A stretch of DNA of 64,000 nucleotides from Clostridiales bacterium (GTDB taxonomy: Bacteria > Bacillota > Clostridia > Saccharofermentanales > Saccharofermentanaceae): NCBI GenBank assembly GCA_017554745.1, contig JAFZHS010000007.1:62001-126000 (forward strand). Reading direction: 5' to 3'. Position 1 is the stretch's first letter; every line of letters begins with the position of its first letter. The notes under the pieces were generated by a model that saw only the letters and a list, made by a program, of their open reading frames with translations, was not told the DNA's origin and did not search any database. This document shows, piece by piece, positions 24,722-33,833 of this stretch. Made by a program: the position numbers and the translations under genes.

Positions 24722-25816
24722 ATGTCTAAGTTAAACATCAAAAAACAGCTTAATCTGCTGTATATATCGAACTTCCTGTTCAACATTCCCATCGCCGGCG
24801 CGGCATGGGTCCTGCTGCTTGTGTCAGACGGTTATTCGCTGATACAGGTGGGTTTTGCAGAGACTGTCTTTCACATCGTAAGCCTTTTGGCAGAGATCCC
24901 GTCAGGCATGTTCGCCGACGTCATGGGCCGCAAGAAAAGCCTCATGGTCAGCTGTATCATGACGATGCTCTCGGCGGCCGTCAGAGGCTTTATTCCGGGC
25001 TTTGGCGCTGTGTGCGTGTCGGTAGGATTAGCGGCGTTGTCGTATAACTTTATCTCGGGCAGTGACAGCGCGCTCGCGTACGATTCGCTGGCAGAAGAGG
25101 GCCAGACCTCTAAGTACGATAAATATATTTCGACGCAGACCGCGATCTACAGGATCTCAAACGGCATCGCGACACTGTTTGCCGGTGTAGCTGTGATCAT
25201 GGGGACACGTAACGCGCAGATCCTCTCGCTCGGCATCTCGCTTGTCAACCTGATCTTCCTCATGTTCCTGCACGAGAACAAGGTCATCCTCAAAAAGAGC
25301 GGTGATTCTATTGGCAAGCGCATCAAGGATGTGTTCAAGGGCAGCGTCGGATTTTTGAAGGGCAATAAGACTGTCGCAGGTCTCATCTTCAGGAACGCGC
25401 TTGTCGGCGGTATAGACGTACTTCTGCTGTTCTTCCTGCAGGCCAAGCTCCCTATGACCGGCATACCCGACTGGAGCCTGGGACCGTTGCTTTTCATCAT
25501 GTCCATGGGAGGCATCTTAGGTGCACTGGCAGCTCGAAAAGTTAAGAAGACGACACTCGGTAAGCTCTTTGTCTTCTGCATCCTCCTGGCCCTGATAGGA
25601 CTTGCGAGCGAGTTTACGGGCATCTGGTATGTCATGACTTTCGGAGGGTTGCTTACGGCCTTTGCCGATGACCTTTTGCAGATACGATCTGACATCGCGC
25701 TTAACCAGATGGTCCCCGCAGAGCAGCGCGCCACACTGATTTCCGTCAATTCATTCTGCTTCTCGTGCATCATGATCGTGATGTCACCGCTGGCAGGGGT
25801 TATATTCTCGTTGTAA
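24722..25816 (+). CDS. MFS transporter, probable drug efflux pump
   Basis: A 364-aa major facilitator with about 10-12 helices. The loop 2-3 signature is GMFADVMGRKKSL (about residues 60-72). The general look is that of small clostridial multidrug or macrolide/tetracycline-type pumps, and the leader attenuator supports an antibiotic role; the drug is unknown. The SD AAAGGAG lies inside the terminator 3' arm, 11 bases before the ATG. Confidence 0.86.
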   Translation: MSKLNIKKQLNLLYISNFLFNIPIAGAAWVLLLVSDGYSLIQVGFAETVFHIVSLLAEIPSGMFADVMGRKKSLMVSCIMTMLSAAVRGFIPGFGAVCVSVGLAALSYNFISGSDSALAYDSLAEEGQTSKYDKYISTQTAIYRISNGIATLFAGVAVIMGTRNAQILSLGISLVNLIFLMFLHENKVILKKSGDSIGKRIKDVFKGSVGFLKGNKTVAGLIFRNALVGGIDVLLLFFLQAKLPMTGIPDWSLGPLLFIMSMGGILGALAARKVKKTTLGKLFVFCILLALIGLASEFTGIWYVMTFGGLLTAFADDLLQIRSDIALNQMVPAEQRATLISVNSFCFSCIMIVMSPLAGVIFSL

Positions 25817-25828
25817 TGCAAGAAAAAT

Positions 25829-25878
25829 AACCCCGGTAACAATAGGCGAACGGCCGTAGTTACCGGGGTTGTTTTTTG
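25829..25878. terminator. Bidirectional terminator
   Basis: Perfect 12-bp stem AACCCCGGTAAC / GTTACCGGGGTT. On the plus strand it is followed by GTTTTTT, on the minus strand by ATTTTTCTT. It serves both the MFS gene and the convergent alcohol dehydrogenase gene. Confidence 0.9.
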
Positions 25879-25885
25879 CAATTCT

Positions 25886-27064
25886 TTACTGGCTGTTGCG
25901 ATAGATATTCAGCATGTCGTCTTCGTTCAAGACTCTTGCCGAGCCCATCTCGCCGCCGACGCCGACTGCGCACTTGTGGGCCATTATCGCAAGGTCGTCG
26001 CCGCTTGCGGTGATGCCGAGTTCGCGGAGATTTGTAGGCATGTTGATCGAACGGTAGAAGGCTTCCATAGCCTCGATGCCCTTTAATGCGATCTCTTCGT
26101 CAGTGCCTTCGTCTGCGACATCCATGACGTTGATGGCGAACTTCTTGAAGCGCGGCAGGCAGTTCTTGTAAACGTATCTTGCCCAGCTGCCCCAGATGGC
26201 TGCAAGGCCTGCACCGTGAGCAACGTCATAAAGACCGCCGAGCTCGTGCTCGAGCTTATGGGTCATCCAGTCGCCGCCGTCATTGCCGCAGCCTGTAAGA
26301 CCGTTATGCGCGAGGCTTCCTGCCCACATAACTTCTGCGCGCGCATCGTAGCTATTAGGATCGTCGCGGAGAATGATGGCATTCTTCTTTACTGTGCGGA
26401 GGAGTCCTTCTGCGAGTGCATCGGTGATCTCCATATTGCCGCCCTGCGTGAAATATCTTTCCATGGTGTGCATCATGATGTCGGTGCATCCGCAGGCTGT
26501 CTGATAATCCGGCAGTGTCATGGTGAGCTCGGGGTTCATGATCGCAAATCTCGGACGCGAATAATCGCTGCTGTAGCCGCGCTTTACGAGGCCGTCTTCC
26601 TTGGTGATGACTGAAGAGTCGCTCATCTCGCTGCCTGTTGCCGCGATCGTCAGGATGACGCCGAGAGGGAGGCATCCTGTTGCCTGGCGCTTATAGTCGT
26701 AGAAATCCCAGACATCGCCACCGTTGGCTACGCCGTAACCGATCGCTTTTGCAGAATCGATAGCGCTTCCGCCGCCGACTGCGAGGAGGAAGTCAACGCC
26801 TTCTTTCTTGCAGAGCTCGATGCCTTCGTAAACAAGTCCGAGGTGAGGATTCGGGACAGCGCCGCCAAGCGTTACATAGCTGATGCCTGCTTCGTCGAGC
26901 GTGTCAGTTACGCGCTTCAAAAGCCCCGAACGCACGACGCTTCCGCTGCCGTAATGGATGAGGATCTTGGTGCCGCCGAATTCCTTGATGAGCTCGGCAA
27001 CCTTGGATTCCGTGCCCTTTCCGAAAACAACTTTTGTGGGGGTGTAATACTTGAAATCAAACAT
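25886..27064 (-). CDS. Iron-containing alcohol dehydrogenase (butanol dehydrogenase type)
   Basis: A 392-aa group III alcohol dehydrogenase of the BdhA/YqhD kind, which reduces aldehydes with NAD(P)H in fermentation. Visible: GKGTESKVAE and GSGSV, the nucleotide site LAVGGGSAIDSAKAIGYG, the metal ligands in CTDIMMHTMERYF and DVAHGAGLAAIWGSW. Full family length. SD AAAGGAG precedes the ATG. It stands alone. Confidence 0.93.
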   Translation of the reverse strand: MFDFKYYTPTKVVFGKGTESKVAELIKEFGGTKILIHYGSGSVVRSGLLKRVTDTLDEAGISYVTLGGAVPNPHLGLVYEGIELCKKEGVDFLLAVGGGSAIDSAKAIGYGVANGGDVWDFYDYKRQATGCLPLGVILTIAATGSEMSDSSVITKEDGLVKRGYSSDYSRPRFAIMNPELTMTLPDYQTACGCTDIMMHTMERYFTQGGNMEITDALAEGLLRTVKKNAIILRDDPNSYDARAEVMWAGSLAHNGLTGCGNDGGDWMTHKLEHELGGLYDVAHGAGLAAIWGSWARYVYKNCLPRFKKFAINVMDVADEGTDEEIALKGIEAMEAFYRSINMPTNLRELGITASGDDLAIMAHKCAVGVGGEMGSARVLNEDDMLNIYRNSQ

Positions 27065-27258
27065 ACTGTCACGCTCCTTTCGCTGATACTAATATTTAAT
27101 CACATGCGTGCTGAGCTTGCTTGCATTAATCGTTTGTTTTTTATCGCATTAACGACCAAACGTTGCGCCTTGAATATAGCCTTGGGATTAATTAGAATTA
27201 ACTTCGATGTGCGCTTGATTTTCGCGCTTCTACGGCTCTTCAAAACCGGGAGGATAAT
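27065..27258. other. Divergent intergenic region without a gene
   Basis: 194 bases between the alcohol dehydrogenase and a lipoprotein gene, AT-rich. A spaced inverted repeat CGTTTG ... CAAACG is present near 27130-27162. I see no convincing promoter pair or RNA. Confidence 0.4.
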
Positions 27259-27930
27259 ATGAGAAATACCAAAAGATTTACTGCGGTCATATTAGTCATG
27301 GCAATGGCTTTGTCCGTTATGTTTACGGGCTGCGGCTCTCCGGGAGCTCCTCAAATGAAGGTATCTATTGAAGGGTACGAGTTTTCGCCGGGCTGTAAGG
27401 TCAGCGATATCCTGGATGCGGGCTTTACGTTCGCAGATACCGATCACGTTAGTACAATGATGAAGGAATCTCCGGTGATCCCGGGAAGAACAGTCGTCAC
27501 GGGCGGTCTTTACATCTTCAGAAACGGCGAGCCTTCCCATGTGGCTGTCTATGTTTACAACAAGTCGGTCAACGACATGGACTTCAAAGACTGCAGTGTT
27601 TATTCGTTCAAATACGATGCGGGCGTGTACGCGCAGGACGCGGCCGACGACAACTGCCTCAAGGTGTTGTTCAACGGCATCGACATGCGCTTTACAGATA
27701 GGAAATCTGTCATCGAAGCGCTTGAAGATCAGGGCTACCATTTTAACAACGACAAGAAAGAAGACTTCTTTAAAGACGGCGATGCTTATTCTTCATCTCT
27801 CATCACGGCTACCAATACTTCGGGATGTTTCCTGACAGTAACCAACGATTACAACTACGAATCCGGCACGAGATTCGTAAACGGCTTCGAATGTAAGCTT
27901 AAGGTCAGCTACGACACGAGCGACGCCTGA
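27259..27930 (+). CDS. Hypothetical lipoprotein
   Basis: A 223-aa exported protein with signal peptide and lipobox VMFTGCG (Cys25 region). The mature domain has no motif I know; it contains two similar stretches around DCS/FKYDAG and GFECKLKVSYD suggesting a beta-rich fold. SD GGGAGGA seven bases before the ATG. Confidence 0.75.
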   Translation: MRNTKRFTAVILVMAMALSVMFTGCGSPGAPQMKVSIEGYEFSPGCKVSDILDAGFTFADTDHVSTMMKESPVIPGRTVVTGGLYIFRNGEPSHVAVYVYNKSVNDMDFKDCSVYSFKYDAGVYAQDAADDNCLKVLFNGIDMRFTDRKSVIEALEDQGYHFNNDKKEDFFKDGDAYSSSLITATNTSGCFLTVTNDYNYESGTRFVNGFECKLKVSYDTSDA

Positions 27931-27950
27931 TCTTGCAGGGGAGAATGGCA

Positions 27951-27965
27951 TGTAACATTGTTACA
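27951..27965. repeat. 15-bp palindrome TGTAACA-T-TGTTACA, copy 1
   Basis: Perfect palindrome 20 bases past the lipoprotein stop and about 80 bases before the GH43 promoter. The same palindrome with a different centre base occurs at 48274-48288. It could be a regulator site for GH43 or part of a hairpin. Confidence 0.5.
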
Positions 27966-27978
27966 AAGCGCGTTTTTC

Positions 27979-28010
27979 AAGGTCCGGAAGGCAATTTCCG
28001 GGCCTTTTGC
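27979..28010 (+). terminator. Terminator-like hairpin
   Basis: Stem AAGGTCCGGAA (27979-27989) / TTCCGGGCCTT (27996-28006), 6-base loop, then TTGC. Short U-run; probably ends the lipoprotein transcript. Confidence 0.65.
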
Positions 28011-28043
28011 ATCTTCCGGGAAAATGTTTACATTTTTAATCTA

Positions 28044-28071
28044 TTGCTTTAATTTTTCTTTTTAATATACT
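28044..28071 (+). promoter_or_regulatory. Promoter of the GH43 gene
   Basis: TTGCTT (28044-28049), 16-base AT-rich spacer, TATACT (28066-28071), about 30 bases before the ATG at 28103. Confidence 0.7.
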
Positions 28072-28102
28072 GAATGTACTAAAGTGCATTCATGAGGTGG
28101 CT

Positions 28103-29083
28103 ATGAAAAAGAACGAACGCAAGGATCTTGTTACCAACATCTATACGGCAGACCCTTCTGCACACGTATTCAACGGCAAGATCTACATCTATCCTTCACA
28201 CGACGAAGACCTTGATATTCCCGAAGATGACGACGGCGAACAGTACGTCATGAAGGACTATCACATTCTCTCCATGGATTCGCTCGACAGCGAGTGCGTG
28301 GACAACGGCGTCGCAATCAGCGAGGACGACATTCCGTGGGTTTCCAGACAGCTCTGGGCTCCTGATGCGATCTACACGAACGGCAAGTATTATCTTGTTT
28401 TCCCTGCAAAGGACAAGGACGATATCTTCAGGATCGGCGTTGCCGAATCCGATTCACCTGTAGGCCCCTTCAAGCCGCAGGATAACTACATCCAGGGCAG
28501 CTACAGCATTGACCCTGCAGTCCTCCTTGATGATGACGGCAGGATCTGGTGCTACAACGGCGGTCTCTGGGGCGGCCAGCTCGAAATGTGGCAGTCCGGC
28601 TCATTCAATCCCAATGAGCGCCGTCCGGAAGGTGATGAGAAGGCTCTTGGCGCATTGGTTGCAGAGTTCACACCTGACATGACAGCTTTCAAGTCTGCTC
28701 CCAAGATGATCACTATCCTCGATGAGAACGGCGAGCCCATCAAGGCCGGCGATGAGGACAGAAGATATTTCGAAGATCCTTGGATGCACAAGTTCAACGG
28801 CAAGTATTATTTCTCATACTCAACAGGCACGACACACTACCTCTGCTATGCTGAAGGCACTTCACCCGAAGGTCCGTTCACATACAAGGGAAGGATCATG
28901 GAGCCTGTTATCGGCTGGACAACACACCACTCCATCGTCCAGATCGACGGCGAATGGTATCTCTTCTATCACGATGCAAAGAGATCCGGCGGATGCTCAC
29001 ACAAGAGATCTGTTAAGTTCACCAAGCTGAACATCGCAGAAGACGGAACGATCGAGAAGATCTACCCCTACGATCACGAGTGA
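28103..29083 (+). CDS. Glycoside hydrolase family 43 protein
   Basis: A 326-aa five-bladed propeller enzyme acting on arabinose- or xylose-containing plant polysaccharides or their oligomers. Expected catalytic acids are present: Asp in TADPSAHVFNGKIYIYPS, Asp in LWAPDAIY and Glu in RYFEDPWMHK. There is no signal peptide, so it acts inside the cell on imported oligosaccharides, probably as beta-xylosidase or arabinofuranosidase. Start: ATG at 28103 behind GAGGT; a GTG two codons upstream is too close to it. No sugar transporter is adjacent. Confidence 0.9.
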   Translation: MKKNERKDLVTNIYTADPSAHVFNGKIYIYPSHDEDLDIPEDDDGEQYVMKDYHILSMDSLDSECVDNGVAISEDDIPWVSRQLWAPDAIYTNGKYYLVFPAKDKDDIFRIGVAESDSPVGPFKPQDNYIQGSYSIDPAVLLDDDGRIWCYNGGLWGGQLEMWQSGSFNPNERRPEGDEKALGALVAEFTPDMTAFKSAPKMITILDENGEPIKAGDEDRRYFEDPWMHKFNGKYYFSYSTGTTHYLCYAEGTSPEGPFTYKGRIMEPVIGWTTHHSIVQIDGEWYLFYHDAKRSGGCSHKRSVKFTKLNIAEDGTIEKIYPYDHE

Positions 29084-29105
29084 TCAACAACTGATGAATT
29101 CATTG

Positions 29106-29134
29106 CCGCCTTGCGTTTCGCAAGGCGGTTTTGA
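29106..29134 (+). terminator. Rho-independent terminator of GH43
   Basis: Perfect 10-bp stem CCGCCTTGCG / CGCAAGGCGG, three-base loop, then TTTTGATT. It overlaps the region just before the SD of the next gene. Confidence 0.85.
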
Positions 29135-29151
29135 TTATAAGGAGGTGAAAT

Positions 29152-29745
29152 ATGAAGAAGTCCGTAATCGCAATCATTATTGTCTTTGCAATGCTGCTTT
29201 CATCCTGCGGTACACAGACAAGCGGCAGGAAAAAAGTTGACGATGATGATGTAGAAGTCGAAGAAGAGGAAGAGACAAAACGCAAGAAAGAAGAAACTTC
29301 CGAAGAGACAACCGAGGAAACGACCGAAGAGACTACTGCGGAAGAGACCACCACCACAAAGGCATCCATGACCATCGATGAGATCTACGATGTTCTCAAA
29401 GCAGCCGGCCAGGATGAAGGCTACAAGACAAGCAACAAGACTGATACTGAAGGCGAACTGCTTAATGTTACAGGAAATCTGAGCTTCGTTCCTTATTACT
29501 GCTGGAGCGTATACGAATTCAAGCCTGATTCTGAGATCCTTCCCCAGCTGGTCGTAGGTGCCGAATTCACTTTCCCGACATCTGACACCGAATCAACTTC
29601 AGGCACAGTCGCCGCAATCAACGGACGCTTCGTTCTCACCTTGTATGAGGTGGATGAAGAGGTTAAGGAATACAATTATCTGGCACCTTATACTATTCCG
29701 ACTGCCCAGGCAGTTTATGATGCTTTCGTAGGGCTTGATCTTTAA
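29152..29745 (+). CDS. Hypothetical lipoprotein with Thr/Glu linker
   Basis: A 197-aa lipoprotein: signal peptide MKKSVIAIIIVFAMLLSSC with Cys19, a basic patch, then an Asp/Glu and TTEE-repeat linker to about residue 68, then a domain of 130 residues of unknown family (FVPYYCWSVYEFKPDSE). Strong SD AAGGAGGTG. Confidence 0.77.
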   Translation: MKKSVIAIIIVFAMLLSSCGTQTSGRKKVDDDDVEVEEEEETKRKKEETSEETTEETTEETTAEETTTTKASMTIDEIYDVLKAAGQDEGYKTSNKTDTEGELLNVTGNLSFVPYYCWSVYEFKPDSEILPQLVVGAEFTFPTSDTESTSGTVAAINGRFVLTLYEVDEEVKEYNYLAPYTIPTAQAVYDAFVGLDL

Positions 29746-29768
29746 GCGTGATTGATAACTGAATAACT

Positions 29769-29805
29769 GAAGGAGCTGTATCAGAAGATGCAGCTTCTTT
29801 TTTTT
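29769..29805 (+). terminator. Rho-independent terminator
   Basis: Fourteen-pair stem (with two G-U pairs) between GAAGGAGCTGTATC and GATGCAGCTTCTTT around an AGAA tetraloop, followed by T8. Confidence 0.87.
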
Positions 29806-29865
29806 GCACTGCCCGAAAATGCTTTATAATTGTTAATATAATTTCCGGCCGTGAGGGGATATCAA

Positions 29866-30729
29866 ATGATCGACAATTACATGAAAGTTAAAGGCATCAA
29901 GGCCTACGCAAAAGATCTGAACAGGCTTGATTACTCGAAGAAAGATCCTGATATTTCTGAAGTCTTTGATGTGTCCTACATTGAGGACGAAGACCCCTGG
30001 CATATGCTAGATGTTTACCTTAAGAAGGACGGCAGTGTAAAGCCGATCCTCATCGACATTCACGGCGGCGGTTTTATTACTCACGACAAGGATGTCGATG
30101 AGCTTTTCTGTAATGCGATGGCGGGCAGGGGCTTTGTTGTTTTCTCGTTGAATTACAGCCTGATCTATCCCGAATGCGATTTCTTCGATCAGGTCTCGGA
30201 CATAGATAACGCGGTCAGATGGATCATAAGCCACGCGGCAGAATACGAGGCTGATGCCGGTAACATTTTTATCGCAGGTCATTCTTCGGGCGGCGTAAAC
30301 AGCTTGACCGAATGCCTTCTCTGTCTTGATGAGAAGATGCGTGAAGACTATAAGATCGCACCTCGAGACTACAAGTATAAAGGCCTGATCTTAGATTGCG
30401 GACTGATGCAGTTTTACAAGAAGAGCATCGCCTATAACGGCATGCGCAAAATGATCTTCCCCAAAGGATATGAGACAGATAAGAGATATCCGTATCTCGT
30501 GTTTGAGAATAATGAATCACTTAAGCTTTTGCCTGAGACTATCCTCATCACAAACCGCAAAGACGAGCTTAAGGGAATGACTTTTTATTTCCAAAAACTG
30601 CTCGAAAAGAACGGCGTCTCCAACACATTGTCAGACCGGGGTCCTGAAGGCCATATGGGCATTATTTTCGAGCCTTTTTCAGAGAGCGGAATCAAGCTGC
30701 TCGACAGCATCAGCGGACAATTGAGATAA
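29866..30729 (+). CDS. Alpha/beta hydrolase (hormone-sensitive lipase-like esterase)
   Basis: A 287-aa cytoplasmic esterase. The oxyanion motif HGGGF stands in IDIHGGGFITHD near residue 70, the nucleophile elbow is GHSSGG near residue 143, and acid and His candidates are in NRKDELKG and EGHMGI. This is the HSL/family IV carboxylesterase layout. The ATG at 29866 is behind AGGGGA; the GTG at 29851 lies before that SD. Confidence 0.86.
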   Translation: MIDNYMKVKGIKAYAKDLNRLDYSKKDPDISEVFDVSYIEDEDPWHMLDVYLKKDGSVKPILIDIHGGGFITHDKDVDELFCNAMAGRGFVVFSLNYSLIYPECDFFDQVSDIDNAVRWIISHAAEYEADAGNIFIAGHSSGGVNSLTECLLCLDEKMREDYKIAPRDYKYKGLILDCGLMQFYKKSIAYNGMRKMIFPKGYETDKRYPYLVFENNESLKLLPETILITNRKDELKGMTFYFQKLLEKNGVSNTLSDRGPEGHMGIIFEPFSESGIKLLDSISGQLR

Positions 30730-30754
30730 ACCGAAGTCAAATTGATATCCGTCA

Positions 30755-30783
30755 TTGAGAACTCTACTTATATCAAATATAAT
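30755..30783 (+). promoter_or_regulatory. Promoter of ald
   Basis: TTGAGA (30755-30760), 17-base spacer, TATAAT (30778-30783), about 60 bases before the alanine dehydrogenase ATG. Confidence 0.8.
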
Positions 30784-30842
30784 TGTAGAGGTGTTTCTCG
30801 GGGATACCCGATGAAAAATGAATATGAAAGGATATCAACACT

Positions 30843-31955
30843 ATGAAGATCGGATGCGTAAAAGAGATCAAGAACAACGAATTCCGCGTAGGCCTCACAC
30901 CTGACAACGTCAGAGCTTACATCGCTGCCGGACACCACGTTTACATCGAAAAGGGCGCAGGTGTCGGTTCAGGATTTGCAGACACAGAGTATGTGGAAGC
31001 CGGAGCTTCCCTTATCGACAATGCCGCAGATATCTGGGCGCTTGTTGACATGATGGTCAAGGTAAAAGAGCCGCTTCCGGAAGAATATCCGCTCTTCAGA
31101 GAAGGACTTATCCTCTACACATATCTTCACCTCGCAGCTGACAAAGAGCAGACTGATGCTCTTCTCGCAGGCAAGGTAAATGCAGTCGCATATGAGACGC
31201 TCCAGGAGAAGGATGGATCGCTCCCTTGCCTCGCTCCTATGAGCCAGATTGCAGGACGTCTTTCCATCCAGGAAGGCGCTAAGTACTTAGAGAAGAAGTT
31301 CGGCGGAGAGGGCATCCTCCTCGCAGGCGTTCCCGGTACACCTAAGGCTAATGTCGTTATCCTCGGTGGCGGTACGGTAGGTATGAACGCTTGCAAGATC
31401 GCTGTCGGCATGGGTGCTAATGTCACTATCCTCGACGTTAACCTCAAGAGACTTGAAGAGCTCGACAACAGATTCGGCTCTCACATCCAGACTCTCGTTT
31501 CCAACGATACAAATGTCGAGAGAGCAGTTAAGACAGCTGACCTCGTTATCGGTTCAGTCCTTATCCCCGGCGGTTCTACTCCGAAGCTCTTCAAGAAGAA
31601 GTATCTCCCTGAGATGAAGAACGGCGCGGTATTCGTAGACGTCGCTATCGACCAGGGCGGATGCGGTGAATCTTCACATGTTACAACGCACGACGATCCT
31701 ATCTATGTTGAGGACGGCGTTGTTCATTACTGCGTAGGCAATATGCCCGGTGCTGTTCCGAGAACAAGTACTATCGCTCTTACAAATGCTACACTCCGTT
31801 ACGGTCTCCAGATCGCTGCAGCTGGTCTTGAGGAAGCATGCAAGAGCAGCCCTGTTATCGCTTCAGGCGTTAACTGCTATGCAGGTAAGATCACGAATAA
31901 GAATGTTGCTCTCGCATTAGGCTATGAGAATACAGATCTTAACGATCTCATCTGA
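30843..31955 (+). CDS. ald: Alanine dehydrogenase
   Basis: A 370-aa NAD-dependent enzyme that interconverts L-alanine and pyruvate plus ammonia. Visible are the N-terminal GCVKEIKNNEFRVGLTP, catalytic Lys in MMVKVKEPLP, catalytic His in LYTYLHLAAD, the NAD fold GGGTVGMNACK and Asp in VDVAIDQGGCGESS. Full length. SD AAAGGAT. It may lead into the zinc-ribbon gene 27 bases downstream. Confidence 0.95.
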   Translation: MKIGCVKEIKNNEFRVGLTPDNVRAYIAAGHHVYIEKGAGVGSGFADTEYVEAGASLIDNAADIWALVDMMVKVKEPLPEEYPLFREGLILYTYLHLAADKEQTDALLAGKVNAVAYETLQEKDGSLPCLAPMSQIAGRLSIQEGAKYLEKKFGGEGILLAGVPGTPKANVVILGGGTVGMNACKIAVGMGANVTILDVNLKRLEELDNRFGSHIQTLVSNDTNVERAVKTADLVIGSVLIPGGSTPKLFKKKYLPEMKNGAVFVDVAIDQGGCGESSHVTTHDDPIYVEDGVVHYCVGNMPGAVPRTSTIALTNATLRYGLQIAAAGLEEACKSSPVIASGVNCYAGKITNKNVALALGYENTDLNDLI

Positions 31956-31982
31956 TCAACTATTTAATTTGGAGGCACTCAA

Positions 31983-32903
31983 ATGGCTTTTTGTATAAAA
32001 TGCGGTTCCCCTCTGGAGGAAGGCAACAGATTCTGCGATAATTGCGGCGCTCCGGTCGCCTGGACAGAACCTGCTGCAGCGGTGAACACATCGCCGCAGA
32101 CTGCTCCCGCGCCCGTACCTGTACCGGCACCGGTACCTGCTCCTGCAGCCGTGCCTGTTGCACCCGTGCCGATGCAGGCACCTGTGCCCGCAGTTTCCAA
32201 TTACGCTACTGCTAACGCTTTGGCAGAGCTGGACCGCATGATCGGATATTTCATCCAAAAACAAAATGCGTATGACGAGTACGATGCCATAATAGAAGAA
32301 CTCAAATCGAAGAGAGTACAAAATGCAAATCTTCCGAGCGGCGTAGGTTTTACGGTAACCGGTGCCGTCTGTATGGGAATGAGTATCATCTTCATGGTTG
32401 TTGCCTGGTTTTCTTATTATGTTTTTTCAAGCGCCAGACTTCTTTTGACTGACCGCACATCTTCAAAGCTTGATAACGGCTTTGCCTGGTGGATGATCGG
32501 CCTTTCGGTTTTGCTGGTTGGCGGAATAACGATGTTTGTCATCGGATTGATCCGTCAGGGTAAAAGAAGGAGAATGACCAGAGAAAGCAAGGAACAGGCC
32601 GGCGAGGATGCATACTCAAGATTAGGTCAGCTTATCGGTGAACTGAATTCGTTTTACATGAACTTCGGGTATTGCCAGACAGGCTCTTATTATACGAACC
32701 CTAAGATCCTGAAGCTTTTAAAGGATAAGATCTTATCCGGACGCGCGTATACAATACCTGATGCGATACAGATACTTCATCGCGATGCCCGCATTTCGGC
32801 CCAGCAAATAGCGAATTATATGAATTCCACTCTGGCTGATTATTCGGCTTACGGCGATCTGAAGGCACCGTTCTTTCCTGCCACGCATTTTTGTGTGGTA
32901 TAA
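31983..32903 (+). CDS. Zinc-ribbon membrane protein with Pro/Ala/Val linker
   Basis: A 306-aa protein: N-terminal zinc ribbon CIKCG ... CDNCG, a linker of Pro-Val-Pro-Ala repeats to about residue 68, a helical region, two transmembrane helices near residues 120-143 and 160-183, and a cytoplasmic C-terminal domain. The linker DNA is a GTACCTGCTCC-like repeat and yields long shadow ORFs on the other strand. Function unknown. SD GGAGG. Confidence 0.78.
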   Translation: MAFCIKCGSPLEEGNRFCDNCGAPVAWTEPAAAVNTSPQTAPAPVPVPAPVPAPAAVPVAPVPMQAPVPAVSNYATANALAELDRMIGYFIQKQNAYDEYDAIIEELKSKRVQNANLPSGVGFTVTGAVCMGMSIIFMVVAWFSYYVFSSARLLLTDRTSSKLDNGFAWWMIGLSVLLVGGITMFVIGLIRQGKRRRMTRESKEQAGEDAYSRLGQLIGELNSFYMNFGYCQTGSYYTNPKILKLLKDKILSGRAYTIPDAIQILHRDARISAQQIANYMNSTLADYSAYGDLKAPFFPATHFCVV

Positions 32904-32931
32904 AGCAGACCAATTATTTACTTATTTAGAG

Positions 32932-32960
32932 AAACGGGGATCTGATCCCCGTTTTTTCTT
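32932..32960 (+). terminator. Rho-independent terminator
   Basis: Stem AACGGGGAT / ATCCCCGTT followed by TTTTCTTTT, 30 bases after the stop of the zinc-ribbon gene. Confidence 0.9.
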
Positions 32961-33080
32961 TTAATTCAAATTTGATTTTCGATTTGTTCACACCGCGAAA
33001 ACACCAAGGAAATTTGAGGGGCGTAGTATTAGGTCATAAGGTTATTACATTGTTTGGAAAAAACGGAAAAGGAGGGAGAT

Positions 33081-33662
33081 ATGATTTTCGATCTGGCAAG
33101 ATACAAAGATGAACAGATAACTTACGATGACAATAAACAGAAGATCGACGACGAGAAGATATTCCTTTTGGGAGTGCGCATCAAGGCTGATATGGTCGAG
33201 CTTCTCCTCAACGGAATCAAAGCTAAAAATATAAAGGTAAAAAAGCTCGATGCTTCTGAAAATTCCAACTACGGAGTGATAAATGTGGTAGCAGCTTCAG
33301 CGCTTGCCGACTGGGGATTTGAGCTCAAAGAACCGTACGAGATAGGCAAGGAGCCCTTGTCACCCGAAGAAGAGATCGCTGAAGCAAAGGGCAAGCTCGC
33401 CGGCACCAAATTCAACAAGGTGGAATACGGCGAGACCAAGATCTTAAAGAAGACCATCGCAGATTTCAGGATGGGCAACTCTAAGAATAAAGAAGAAGCC
33501 TATATCGCGGCACTGCAGGACGATATAGACGCCTTCAGGGACCAGCTGAATAACGAGCTCAATGCTTTCCCTGCACCGACCAGAGAGATGATCATGATGA
33601 CGATTCTCGACAGGTTCCACAACTGGGAAAAGAGCAACTGGGAAAACGACAGATGGTCATAA
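33081..33662 (+). CDS. Hypothetical cytoplasmic protein
   Basis: A 193-aa protein, charged, no signal peptide or membrane helix. It is mostly helical at the C-terminus. I recognise no family. The ATG at 33081 directly follows GGAGGGAGAT, so the start is firm. Confidence 0.7.
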   Translation: MIFDLARYKDEQITYDDNKQKIDDEKIFLLGVRIKADMVELLLNGIKAKNIKVKKLDASENSNYGVINVVAASALADWGFELKEPYEIGKEPLSPEEEIAEAKGKLAGTKFNKVEYGETKILKKTIADFRMGNSKNKEEAYIAALQDDIDAFRDQLNNELNAFPAPTREMIMMTILDRFHNWEKSNWENDRWS

Positions 33663-33704
33663 GATAGAACAATTTCCTCCTCCCAAGAGTATTTAGCCAT
33701 AAAG

Positions 33705-33740
33705 CCCCTTCCGCGAGCTGTGCGGAAGGGGTTCTTTTTG
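33705..33740 (+). terminator. Rho-independent terminator
   Basis: Perfect 10-bp stem CCCCTTCCGC / GCGGAAGGGG, 7-base loop, then TTCTTTTT. Confidence 0.9.
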
Positions 33741-33833
33741 CCAGTACTAAATCATCAAGAATAATTGGTAGCATGAAGAGCACTTCTGATATAAAATCTG
33801 TGCTTGGAAAAGAAATCTTTTAGGGACAGGATA

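Noticed and set aside
31956..32321. Minus-strand Gly/Ala/Thr-rich reading frames
   Set aside because: Shadows of the Pro/Ala/Val linker of the zinc-ribbon protein at 31983.
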